Source: Erigeron canadensis (taxonomy: Eukaryota > Streptophyta > Magnoliopsida > Asterales > Asteraceae). Taken from it: a DNA stretch of 64,000 nucleotides. Below are positions 1 to 12,041 of the stretch, piece after piece. Under the pieces are notes generated by a model. The model was not told the DNA's origin, made no database searches, and was given only the letters and a program-made list of their open reading frames with translations. The stretch is taken from contig NC_057769.1 of the NCBI RefSeq assembly GCF_010389155.1, positions 7,626,735 to 7,690,734 on the forward strand, read 5' to 3'. The translations under genes were made by a program, and so were the position numbers. Each line of letters opens with the position of its first letter. Position 1 is the stretch's first letter.

Positions 1-1
1 T

Positions 2-1042
<1,041 letters not shown>

Positions 1043-1838
1043 TTATAAAGTACGTATCTTTCTTCTTGGCTAAGTTGTTTGTTTGTCTCGTTAGTTTTAT
1101 GTTATCAATTGCTTAATACGGCCGGCCTTGATAAAAATGGCTTGATTTCCTTCTGTGGAATTTGAATATCAAAAATATTCATGTAAACTATATTACTCGA
1201 TTAAGAGTAAAATTTGGATTTTGGGATACAATGTGCCTATGTGTGTGTGTGTGTCTTCTTTTTGTTAAATTGTCTTTTCTCTGTAAATGGTCTCAATCAT
1301 GGAAATGCAATTGTTTTACATGCCCAGGCCAATGGCTGTTTTGTTGGTAGCTGATAGAAACAGGTTTCTTTGTAACTGCAGAACTCGGTTTTTAATCATC
1401 TGCTAAGATGGGTTGCATGATAAGGATATGCTGGCCCTATAGTTTGGACACATGGGCTAGACAGTAGTTTATTTTGCATTTTATCTACTTGGATAGTAGT
1501 CATTGCAAGTAGTTTATTCTGCATTTTATCTACTTGGATAGTAGTCATTGCGAGTATATTGTCTACATACATAGGAAACATTTACTGACTAATGCATTAA
1601 GTATCTGATAATTTATTTAGTTTAGTAAGAAAGATAAAATCAGTGATACAAAAAGTTCAAATTTTGATAATGGACAGGTAGTTAAAATGTGCCTACATGT
1701 ACACTGTTTAAAACTCGCTTAAATTAGAAAGAGTCAACAATTGATAATTGTTAGGTAGTTAAAACGTGCCTACATATACGTTGTATAAAACTCCCTTATA
1801 TCGATGTCTAGTTTTTCAAGTTATGTATGTTGTCATTT
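1043..1838. other. 3' flank of the NKAP-like gene, no gene seen
   Basis: AT-rich sequence after the stop codon, with a short GT microsatellite near 1240 and a 45-bp tandem duplication listed separately. Small open frames here show no recognisable protein. Confidence 0.6.
1463..1552 (+). repeat. tandem duplication, 2 x 45 bp
   Basis: Two adjacent 45-bp units (1463-1507 and 1508-1552) beginning AGTAGTTTATT and ending in GTAGTCATTGC plus one or two bases. They differ at only a couple of positions, so the duplication is recent. Confidence 0.9.
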
Positions 1839-1840
1839 AA

Positions 1841-2236
1841 GTAGTTAATCACTAAAATAGCGGTATAGCGGTCAAGGTCCGCTATATGATATATTGGTTA
1901 TGGCGGTGGTATAGCGGTAACTTAATACTTAATATATTTAATAAATATATCACAAGTCTTTAAAAATGCCAATTTTTGAAAAGTTGTTCTAGTCAAACAT
2001 GAAAAAATAAAAGTCCTTAAACGTGTTTAAACCTTTTTTAAGTCTTGAAGTATGTTACTATGAACAAAACCTTGAATAGCGGTGATATCATGCTATTTAA
2101 AAATCAAAATAGCGGAGTAATAGCGGTAAATAGCGGTGCTAATAGCAGAACTGCTATTTTGACTGCTATTTTACCTGCTATTTTTCCTTAAGTCCGCTAT
2201 ATGCTATAGCACTGCTATAGCGGTGCTATTAACTAC
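1841..2236. mobile_element. hAT-like MITE with TAGCGGT subterminal repeats
   Basis: Inverted ends: GTAGTTAATCAC at the left, and the right end reads GTAGTTAATAGC on the other strand. The interior has about a dozen TAGCGGT/ACCGCTA motifs concentrated near both ends, as hAT elements carry for transposase binding. The flanks are similar (TGTCATTT left, TGTCATTA right a few bases out), perhaps a decayed 8-bp target duplication. No coding capacity. The superfamily is an inference from ends and motif distribution. Confidence 0.6.
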
Positions 2237-4581
2237 ATAGGTTGTCATTAATTCATTATAGCCGATTTCGTGGTTACTTCGTCATTAAGTTGGTAATGAA
2301 AATAAATCTTCGAAATCATGCATCTGTATAAAAATGATATACGATTTGTGTAATAGCTTGGATTTAAATGAGTCATGAGTAGCTTGGATTTAAATGAGTC
2401 ATGAGTACTTGAACTGCTTGATTTGGGAACTGTAGCAACCGATTGTACATTTGCTTTGTTTCCAGTCTTGTATGTAATGTATTAACTCAGATGTATAATT
2501 AAATAGACCCTACCATGTAAAAAATGAAGCACCGTATAGTTTAAAGCAGTGGGAGTAAATGGCAATATACTGGTGTACATGTATTTAATAATCATTACAA
2601 TATATCATGAACGTACACATGAAATTATAGCTGACTTTTGCTTTTGGCATATTAAGTTTCTGTTCTTATCTTTTCATGTCCCAATCATATTTCCGTTTTA
2701 AATACGGAAGACTGATGTGCTGATAAAGAAAGTTGGAAATTAGATTGAGTAATATAAACATTGTTTTAAATTACACTTATTCACTGATCTGAAATTCCGT
2801 GGGTTGAATCTGTTAGTTTTTGGATCTATTTGTCTAGGTTGCTATATTGATTGTGATAGAAGTACAAAAGTTATGTTTTAGTTCCGTTGGTCATTAAATT
2901 GGAAATGAGACAAGCTGTAGGCTATTGAACCGCTAATAGTTCAGCATTTTTCTTCTTTTTTGTGTTGCAACGTGAACTTCTAATAATATGCTGCTTATTT
3001 TAACATGGACAAAGTGAAAAAGGATGCTATCTGATTCGCAATCAGCAAAAGTACAATTGAAATCTTCGCCATTCATTCACACCAAACAGACATGTATAGA
3101 AAAGAAAAGGATGCATTTGAACCTTATGAGCATTGATGTCCGTTACCAATTTTGTAATTCTGCCAAATCAATTTTTATACAGTTCTATTTGAGAACTTTG
3201 CTTTTTTGTTACTTTGGGTCACTAAGTTCGCCAATACAACTTCATTAACCACAATAAAAAGGTTATATATCTAATGTTGTAGGTGATAGCATTCGTTAAA
3301 GTAAATCTGGTGTAAGTTTCATCACAACTCACAATCGCATCATCATTATATTAATCTTTGCCTCAACATTGCCTTTACAAAGCTATGACCACTCCCCAAG
3401 AAAGCATCTAGCTGCGAACATCAACTCACCTTCACCGTCATGCTGGAAGTGGGGTGCTAGTAGAGGTGGAAAAATGGGTCATGAGACTTGGGCAACGGTT
3501 AAACCGCTAACCCTTAAGAATAGGTTGGGCTGGGTTGGTTGATCCGCAATCACTTGTCCATTTAATGTTTTCTTAAACGCGTAGTGCATGAGAAAGTTTG
3601 ATATAAAAACCAAATTATCATCGTGAGTCATTTACAATCTTTATATTTGAATTATGCAGCTTAGGTTGTTGTACGCCAATACAATAGATATCACCCATTA
3701 AAAGTATTTTGTTGCCATGTTAGTAAGTAGAGCTTTTAATTTGACCAGTTCAAGTATGTAGGTTAAAATTACCACCCTTTAGGTTCTAGTGACATTGGTG
3801 ATGATGCTGAATTCATAATTTTGTTGTTTGTTGTGTTAAAAGAGATTACTAGGACTATAAGAAACAAAGTGGGAAGTTTTTTTTTTCCATGATCATGTTT
3901 TGAGAGTAGAAAAACCGAATTAGTTGCGAGGAGCAACAAAAAAAAATCAATGTGGATCTTTTCAATTTTGTCAAATTTCATGGAATTGTTCTCTAGGGAG
4001 AAGTCCAGGTGATAAAATGTTTAAGAGAAAGCATATGGTACTGGTGTTATTGAACAGATAGCTATATGGGAGAAAAAAGTTACCATTAGTATAAGTTGGA
4101 TGTTCTTTAGGATCGATTTTGTTTATATTCAATGTTAATTTTTGAAATGCCGTCCATATCTATGTGGATGTACACTTTGTGGAATCTGGTCGGGATATAT
4201 ACAAAAAGGTTGTAAGCAACACGTAAGCGCCAAAAATTTTTAAAATATCCTTTTTCGGTGTTCCAGAGAGTACAAAGAGACCTCAAATACAACATATCGC
4301 TAGATTACACAAATTTAGTTAGCAATTGAATATAGGGTTTCTGGGAGAAGGATGTTTAGAAACTGCAAATAATGATTGTTTAACTTGCTGATTTAAATCT
4401 CTACAATTTCTTTTTTTCATTTTTTATTGTGTAAACAAAACTTGAAACACAATCAAGTGAAACGAACTAACGACCATATGTTTGTTGTTTTGCTGCTTCT
4501 GTTGGATAGACTCGTGGGTCAAAATGGTTAACTAGTTATGAGGTGAAAACTAACCCCATATTTTTCTTGAATAATGTATTA
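2237..4581. other. intergenic, no gene seen
   Basis: About 2.3 kb of AT-rich sequence. Near 3463-3560 there is a degenerate piece resembling the GAGGTGG...TGGGTC ends of hAT MITEs. The open frames are short and unrecognisable. Confidence 0.5.
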
Positions 4582-4775
4582 AATGGTTGGTGACCCATTG
4601 ATAAGGTCTTTTGACCTTGGGAGGATCCACTTGGGTTCGAATCCCGCATCTATGAGGGTGGATTTGTAGGGTTTTCTTTAGCGTCTTCGGTTTCTTCCCA
4701 GGCATGCTTGATTCCAAGGTGACCGGGTCATGATGTAAATAGTTTTACCTTTATCAAAAGGTAGAGAGATTGTTT
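4582..4775 (+). mobile_element. tRNA-derived SINE (older copy)
   Basis: Contains a pol III A-box-like stretch (TGATAAGGTCTTTTGACC) followed at the right distance by a B box (GGGTTCGAATCCC). It matches the better preserved SINE at 48960-49141 over its 5' half: GGTGACCCATTGATAAGGTC here, GGTGGCCCATTGGTAAGGTC there. The 3' end is unclear and no target duplication could be defined, so this is an older or truncated copy. Confidence 0.7.
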
Positions 4776-6204
4776 CTTAAACGACACATTGTGTATGCTT
4801 GACATGTTATCACTTTATTGAATGACTTCATTTTGAATAAGATGAAATCACTCGTGAAATAGAACTGACATTCATATGATGAGATGAAATCACTATATTG
4901 AATGACTTCATTTTGTCGGGGGTTTTTTTTCAGGTTGTACTAGATTCACTCTGAAGGAACAAAATCTTTGAGAATTTGATCAAAATTATTGACAAAGGTA
5001 AAGACAATCTACTTTTGAAGAAAGTCTGCTTTTTGACTTGAAAGTCCTTAAACATGTTTGAATGATGGTGTCTATTGATGAGTGAATATTGGGACAAAGT
5101 GGCTTTTCCTGGTGGTGGTGTCACTGTTTCATTTTTGCCCTCATGCTATTGTGGCTTTCAAGTATTAATAATGATCCTTTTTCTTTCAAACGAGTTTGAA
5201 TCTGTGAAGGATTAATCAACAGATAAGTTTGGTACAAATTGTTTGAGACTATGTAATCATATGCAATGACATCTTTTGTTATATAGTACAGGCCTTATAT
5301 ATTACTTTTCCTCGTGTCAAAAAAAGTATTGTGATTTTTTACAAGTTACCAATTATATGTGGCAATATACGTGTAGATTTTAGCTACGCCTGAAAACGAG
5401 TTAGATTGTGTAGACCTGTAGACACTAATTTGCTTCTACACTAGCATATATTCACAGGTTGATAATTTGATATGTATTTCTCACGTACACCGTTTAGAAT
5501 TGAACGCATGTGTACTTGTATCTTTTTATCTGTAAATCAACTGTTTAGATAACCTAGACTAGAAGTAGATAAAATTGATGAAAAATTACGTTATATATCA
5601 AGAAGGGAACATGGGCAAATTGGTGGGAGATCTTCTGATCTTATTGGTGAAAAGCCATGAACTTTTACAGCTAGGATAATTAAATTATCAGTATGTTGGA
5701 GCAATCATGGAGCCGTATCACTCTGTGACACACATTAGCACTAGTGTGGTGGCCGTGTGATCCACACCATAGAGAGTCCGATCGTCCATGAGTGGAAGAC
5801 GAGTTAACCCATACTTTCCATTTCCATTTTTATATCTTAGTATTATGTTTTAGTTTTTCTGTTTTCGCATAGATAATATTTTTAGGGGAAAGATTAAATT
5901 TTTAATTTATTAGCTTAAAATCCTCCTAATCTGTTAGAAGGTGACATTGTGAAATTTCAAGGGGGAGATAATTAATCCACTTGTCTCATAAGGTTTTATA
6001 AAAAAATTTAGGTTAATGTTTAAGATAATTAATCAATTTTTATATTTTTAAAATAAATACTGAAGTTTTGGCGTTTTGCATTTATAGTTTGAAAAAGTTG
6101 TCGTGTGTATTGATAAAGAATGTAGTTCATTCACATTTCACACAAATATCTAGTCACGGGTCTTATACACAAAATAAGTGACTGAAAACATTTTAGTCTC
6201 ATGA
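4776..6204. other. intergenic, no gene seen
   Basis: AT-rich sequence. Around 4800-4915 a short phrase (TTGAATGACTTCATTTTG) occurs twice. Near 5880-5970 there is a GGGGAAAG...AAGGGGGAG stretch resembling the MITE at 29155-29346. No coding region recognised. Confidence 0.5.
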
Positions 6205-6385
6205 AGAAATTTTTTTTTTCTAAAAACCTTGCATTTCTGACTGTTAGTGAGTAACTGAGTATTCTATCCCAAATCCCATTGGATAATAGACAAAACATAG
6301 TCTATAATTAAGATTCGAACTTGCGCCACTTAAGTCTCTGAAGTAGGATTGTTTGTCCATACTCATGAACCATGCACATATGTAT
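6205..6385 (-). mobile_element. probable SINE, minus strand
   Basis: On the minus strand a B-box-like GTTCGAATCTT lies inside a ~170-bp unit ending in a poly(A) tract, seen as a T run at 6211-6220 on the plus strand. The layout fits a tRNA-derived SINE. The A box and target duplication could not be assigned with confidence. Confidence 0.45.
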
Positions 6386-7041
6386 AATATATTATAAAGT
6401 AAGTTTATTTTTGGTTTTCAACATTGAACTTAAAATTTAATATTGATTTTAAGTTTCAACATTGTACAGATTTTAACACATACCATATTACCATATACAA
6501 TAGCCACATTAAATCAATAACTTCCACTACTCACCGGCGCCACCGCCACTAATTTTCGCAACCACCACCGCCGCTACTGCCGCTCGCCACCACCACTCGT
6601 CACCGCCACCACCGCAGACGCCATTACATCACCACTACCGCCGCCACTTCCATCATCGTCGCAACGCACGGGTATATTTCTCTCATGTTAATGTGGAACT
6701 ATTTTTTTTTCAACCAATCTATTATGATAAATACATGTGAAAAAACATATTAAAATATGGACAACCATTAAACACTTTTTTTTAGCGCATCATTTACTAC
6801 AATGTTTAAAAAGACAACCAATCTCGATTTCTTATATGGGAAAAGTTCATATAAAAGCTATAAATTGGTACTTAAATTACTCAAAGTGTCGATAATAAAA
6901 AGCCCTGTAATATGCGGTAAAATTTGTCATACTAGATCTTGAAATCGACATTAATTTATAATTGGTGTGAAATTGACAACGATTTATAATTGGTGTTCAT
7001 TACAAAATTTACAGGTCCATGTCAACACCAGGAAAGATATA
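6386..7041. other. intergenic with CCACCG-rich segment
   Basis: 6535-6670 is a strikingly GC-richer run of CCACCGCC-type trinucleotides ending in CGCAACGCACGGGTA, a phrase reminiscent of Helitron 3' hairpins. No hairpin partner or coding frame was found, so it is left unclassified. Confidence 0.4.
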
Positions 7042-7862
7042 CAATAGAACCTCTATAATTTAATACTCGATAAATTAATAACTTCGATAAAACTAATAAT
7101 TTGTCCGGTCTCAAATTGGGACCAGTACAAATTCGGACCCCAATCAATAAAATAATAAGATAATAACTTTTTTGAAACCCTAATGTAAATATATTAGTCC
7201 CAATAAAACTATAAATTAATAATTCCTTAAATATTTCAAAGTTTTAACATTGTCTAGTAAAATAATGAATCTATAGTCACTTGTTTTTTTTGGAACTTGG
7301 AATCTAAATTGAGTTTATCTTTAAATTTTATCATCGCATTTAAGAGTTGACGCATTATCTTCTCGTATTGTAACAAAAAGTTGCGAAGTGTTCAATGATC
7401 TTTTGAGAATGTTTTATATTGTAGTTAGACTAACTTTCAGATCAAAAGTTTTGTCAACCCACTGCACCAAATTTTGTTGGGTACACCCATGATGATCTCT
7501 CTTATACTTGTATAACAATTTTTGTTGTTGATTCGTCATGGACTCATGGTTGATTTTTTAACACCTTTTAGTTTAGAAGTCATAGTTGATGTGATTTTAA
7601 AACTTATCCTTGAGCATTTTATAGTGAGAAATCTAGAATCATGTACATTGAACTATCTTTAATTCAAAACAATGCACTTGACAAGTTCATTTAATTTAAT
7701 GTGTCAACATCAATTAAAAATGAAAATTAAAAAGGGAAACTTTGAAAGTTATATATGAATATCTTTAAATTAATAATTTATTAATTTAACAATATAATAA
7801 TATCTCGATTAATTTATAAAAAACCATAGTCTCGATATTATTAATTTATAGAGGTTTTACTG
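7042..7862. mobile_element. Emigrant/Lemi1-like (pogo, Tc1/mariner) element
   Basis: Terminal inverted repeats: left CAATAGAACCTCTATAATTT, right (other strand) CAGTAAAACCTCTATAAATT, each followed by AATTAATA-type AT-rich repeats. It is flanked by TA on both sides (7040-7041, 7863-7864), the target duplication of Tc1/mariner elements. These ends match what is known of Emigrant MITEs and their pogo-like relative Lemi1. At 821 bp it is longer than typical Emigrant MITEs, so the interior may hold remnants of a larger parent; no transposase was recognised. Confidence 0.75.
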
Positions 7863-7864
7863 TA

Positions 7865-8031
7865 GAAAACCACTGAACTAGGTAAAGCACAAAAATTGAA
7901 TACTCCAAGCAAACTAAAGAACACCAACCATTTAAGAAGGGATCAAAAATTGTCTCATATATCCTTGTATAACAACAAACAATCACATCTGCCACAGTGC
8001 CACACAAATTAGAAAAAACAACTACAGCTTA
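7865..8031. other. spacer between two MITEs
   Basis: Short AT-rich spacer between the Emigrant-like and Tourist-like elements. Nothing further is seen. Confidence 0.4.
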
Positions 8032-8304
8032 GGCCGGATGGAGTGGGTAGGGGAGGAAACCGGTACCGGACCGGTATAGGTTGGCATACCGCACCGACCC
8101 TCCGGTACACGTGGGGTGGGGAGGAAAGTGGGGAGCGCCATGCCTATTCCCATGCCTATACATCCGACCATTACTAGCTTAAAATAAAAAAAAAAAAGTG
8201 GGGAGGGGAGGGGTGGCGAGGTGCTCCTAGCATTAGGGGAGGGGAGGGGAGGAGAAGAAAAATCGGGGAAGGGAGGGGAGGAGTGGGGAAGCTCTCCCCC
8301 AGCC
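8032..8304. mobile_element. Tourist-like (PIF/Harbinger) MITE, GA-rich
   Basis: Flanked by TTA on both sides (8029-8031, 8305-8307), with ends GGCCGGATGG and, on the other strand, GGCTGGGGGA. The interior is purine-skewed with repeated GGGGAGGGG runs that could form G-quadruplexes. The TTA duplication and GGC ends point to PIF/Harbinger. The terminal repeats are diverged. Confidence 0.6.
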
Positions 8305-8307
8305 TTA

Positions 8308-9301
8308 AAGTTTTAAACTGTATGGTCAATTTTGTTTAGTTACAAAATCATTAAATTATGTCATTACTACAATACGGTCAATTTTGTTTAGTTACAATAT
8401 ATCATTAGATCATATCATTGTAAGTTTAGAACTTTGTACCCAGGGACGGGTTATGCGTAACACACTATTACTTGATTACATGTATAAATGATTTTCATGT
8501 GCTTCCTTTTAATTTTAATCTAATGTTTGTAACTTTGAAAAAACAAAAAGAAAACCTCAAGCATGATAAGAAAAGGAAAATTCACCTCAACAGAATGGTA
8601 CCCATAAATCCACAATACCCCATTTATAAATGTTCCTTTTTGTATAGGCAACATATGCTTTAATTATTGTTGTTTACATTTCAAAGCAAAGATCTTGTTG
8701 AGAAAACACAATTTATTGTGCCCAAAAAAAGGTCAATCATAAAAAAGAGGGCCCTGAGCATGAAAGGACACACTCATTCCAAATTCCTCTCCCTCACCTT
8801 CACTCTGTGTATTTGTATGTGAGATAACACACAAAGTGCACACAAAAGCTGTTTCCTTTTTCTGCTTGAACCACCTGTATTTTTTGTCATGGAAACTTTC
8901 TTCACAAAACACCAACAAATCTTGGCCACTTTACCAATTTGAGCTTTATGTTATATAGCCTAAACTCATTTTCTTACTCCAAAAAATCTTGAACTCTTTG
9001 CCAAATTGAGTTTCATTCAAGAAATTTCTATACAACAACAATACTCAATCCTGTCATACGTCAATAAATCTTGGACCTTTTCTTAGAATACTAAAAGTTA
9101 GGATGGTTTTCAAAGATTACCCACATATTCTTTAAGCCTCAATGCCCATGCCCATACCCATTTTTAATATATTGACCCTTTTGTTAGTCAAATCTTTTAA
9201 AGAAATTTAAGGGTTTTTGTTGTTTCTCAAAAAGTTTCAAACTTTACCACTACCCAAGTGTGGCATTGTGGTTAAAAGGTTAAAAAAAAAAATTTCAAAA
9301 A
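8308..9301. other. upstream region of the DUF868 gene
   Basis: About 1 kb without a gene. A short direct repeat (GGTCAATTTTGTTTAGTTAC) occurs near 8324 and 8378. The last 100 bp before the ATG contain an A-rich run; no clear TATA box was picked. Confidence 0.5.
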
Positions 9302-10237
9302 ATGAGGGATTTTCCTTCTTGTTTTGGTGAAAATGGTGTTCAAATTGCTGATGCTTCTTCTTCATCAGGTGCTTCTCTTGCTACTACTACTACAAATAGT
9401 ACTACTAACAAAATAGCACAAAATCTTGTTATTTGTGTTTATCAATGTAGATTACATAGTACATCTTGTTTTATTATCACTATAACTTGGACTAAAAACT
9501 TAATGGGCCAAGGTCTTTGTGCTGAAATAAATGATTTAAGTAATCAATCTCTTTGTAAACTTGAAATCAAACCAAGTTTATTTAGCAAAAGAAGAGGGCT
9601 TAAAACGTCGAAAATGGGCTCGAAATCAATCAACATTTTTTGGGATCTTTCTTGTGCTAAATTTGCTTCATCCCCTGAACCAATTGAAGGTTTCTATTTT
9701 GCCATTAGTATTAACCAAGAATTGATATTGTTGTTGGGTGATATGGAAAAAGAAGTGTACAAAAAGATGAATTATGCTATAAGTCATTCACCTAATACGG
9801 TTTTCATATCGAAAAGAGAACATATTTTTGGTAAGAAAGTGTATGCAACCACAGCTCAGTTTTGTGGCAAGGGACAAGTACATGATATATTGATTGAATG
9901 TGATAGTATTAGTAGTACGAGTGAACCGTGTTTATTGATTCGGATTGATGGAAAAATGGTGATGCAAGTAAAACAGCTTCAATGGAAGTTTAGGGGAAAT
10001 TATACTATTTTGGTTGATGGATTGCCTGTTGAAGTATACTGGGATGTTCATAGTTGGTTTTTTGGTAAGTTAACTGGAAATGCAGTTTTCTTGTTTCAAA
10101 CGTGTCTTTCGGCTGAGAAGTTGTGGGGTTCGGGTCATCAGTCTGTTTTTAGCTGGTCAGGTTCGTTGATTAAAGATTGCGGCCAATCTCAAGGGTTCGG
10201 GTTTTCTTTGGTCTTGTGTGCCTGGAAGAATGAGTAG
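9302..10237 (+). CDS. DUF868 family protein
   Basis: Single-exon 311-residue protein starting MRDFPSCFGENGVQ, the start typical of plant DUF868 proteins. The domain runs from about residue 30 (NLVICVYQCRL) to the end. Recognisable family blocks are INIFWDLSCAKF, EPIEGFYFAISI, IFGKKVYATTAQF, an RIDGKMVMQVKQLQWKFRGN core and a VYWDVHSWFF motif. A Ser/Thr/Asn-rich linker lies at residues 18-36. No signal peptide or membrane segment is evident. The biochemical function of the family is unknown to me. Length and lack of introns match relatives. The ATG is preceded by an A-rich leader. The 7.0-8.3 kb MITEs lie upstream and may influence its promoter. Confidence 0.9.
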   Translation: MRDFPSCFGENGVQIADASSSSGASLATTTTNSTTNKIAQNLVICVYQCRLHSTSCFIITITWTKNLMGQGLCAEINDLSNQSLCKLEIKPSLFSKRRGLKTSKMGSKSINIFWDLSCAKFASSPEPIEGFYFAISINQELILLLGDMEKEVYKKMNYAISHSPNTVFISKREHIFGKKVYATTAQFCGKGQVHDILIECDSISSTSEPCLLIRIDGKMVMQVKQLQWKFRGNYTILVDGLPVEVYWDVHSWFFGKLTGNAVFLFQTCLSAEKLWGSGHQSVFSWSGSLIKDCGQSQGFGFSLVLCAWKNE

Positions 10238-12041
10238 GGAAGTTGCCGTGTGGTTTATACACATTGTAATCGTAACTGGATGCATTTTTTTTCAAGATTT
10301 TTAGCCGTTTTTTATATCTATTGAGAAGGTTAACTAGTTCTTGAACGCAATTTATTGTCTAGTTTTATAGTTCTATATAGTGTTCATCATTTTATATGTA
10401 GGTGGTGTTTTGTGATGCTTGATAGATGCTAGAACAAAACTTATCTTCTTGGTTTCAACTACATTCAAACGCAACCCAGAATCTACCAAACGAACACGCC
10501 TAAAGTATATTCAGCTAAGGCGCAGGTCTAAATTACATTTAGGGTCATTTAATGGAATGTATCGTTCTAAATGAATACAACGTTCTCAAACAGTTTATTA
10601 CTACTTAAGCGTAACATTATAACAGTTGAAGTTTTATGCATCATTTGCCTATAACTTTGCAACTTTTTTTATAAAAAACTTTACTTCTGAAAAAATGTTC
10701 CTGTACCGGCGACTAGCAAGCATAGGTTTTCAGAGGTACATGGATCATCAATACAAGAACAGATTCAGTAACTTTCTGTTTAAAGGGGCTTGTGTTGCTC
10801 ACACAAACCCACATCGCTATTCAAATTTCCTTATTGTTAAGATATGGATCACTAAAACATTATCAGTTGATTCGTAAGGGCTGTCACTCGACATGATTTG
10901 CATGGTTTAAAATAGAATGTTACTAATTATAGCTGAGATTTACATGATCACCCCCATGTCCTGTTTGTTACATCACATGGAATATAGATGTGGATGATCG
11001 ACCCCCATCACCCACCATCTGCCATCTCAATTTGCATCTATCTAAATAGATATGCAACTGAAATACATTACTATCGTCTTTTGAGAAATAATATGGATCA
11101 CTTCGCTGTATAAACTTACTTCACCAACCATCACAAGTATTCGAACGAGTCTTTGCTGACTGTAATAGTCCCTTGCAATTATTTTATTTGGATCCTGGTA
11201 AAGGCATTCAGTATTTGTATCTACACTTCTAGCATTTGATTCAGATGCGCCAATCAACCAAATTTATGTAAGAGGATTCCAGATGGTTACAATTGATGGT
11301 TGAATCAACCCCATGGGTCAGGAACCATCTTTTAATTGGGGCTTCAACACATATTGTCAATAAAATTAATTAATATCATGAACAACTTATGTAAATTAGT
11401 TGGCATTTTAATAGGGAAGATATTATTACTATTAAATAAACGTAACTGGTGGATTCAACGGTTATAAAGGATTTTTTTTTTTTTTCCTTCGAACATTGGT
11501 TATAAAGGAGATGGACAAGAGTCATCAGACACATGATTATTAATCTGCATACAGCTCAAGGCAGGATACACATAATAACAAAACGGAGAAATACTCATTC
11601 TTGGATCGCCACTTAATGGACAAAAAAGAAGGGCGAGAACACATTCCTTAAAAATTAAGATATACTTTCAGCTGCCATGATAATACATAATACAATAGAT
11701 TCCCACCATCACTAATCAACTAGCAAGAGCATCGAACAGGATACAACAAGTACTGGGACCAGTAAGGTCCTAAAAGGAGTCCTACCATTTTCCAAGTTGG
11801 ATCATGACATCTACCATATAAGTTAAACACAGGAAATGATCTCACCACCAACTTCGTCTCCAAAAGGTCAACTCCTCGGTCCTCTTTCCCCGTGTTTGCA
11901 TGTACCAGTATGACCACCACTTGAGATATCCAAGGCAAGTATAATTATGGTAACAGTGCGGGAAAGAGATGCACCTGGTACCCGTTATTAACCGTGATAC
12001 GCCACATTGTTATTTGTTGAAAAAACTGAACAGAACTCAAC
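10238..12041. other. convergent intergenic region, no gene assigned
   Basis: It lies between the DUF868 stop and the SKIP17-like stop, so it holds both 3' UTRs. A 72-codon minus-strand frame at 11720-11938 begins MPWISQVV and has no homolog I recognise; it probably lies in or beyond the 3' UTR of the F-box gene. Confidence 0.5.

Noticed and set aside
4582..4775. tRNA gene
   Set aside because: A and B boxes are present but no cloverleaf can be drawn; it is the head of a SINE, repeated at 48960.
6535..6680. Coding region or Helitron end in the CCACCGCC-rich stretch
   Set aside because: Trinucleotide repetition explains the open frames, and no hairpin plus CTRR end could be built.
11720..11938. 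Minus-strand 72-codon ORF as a gene
   Set aside because: No recognisable family, lies in the expected 3' UTR zone of the F-box gene, no splice or start support.
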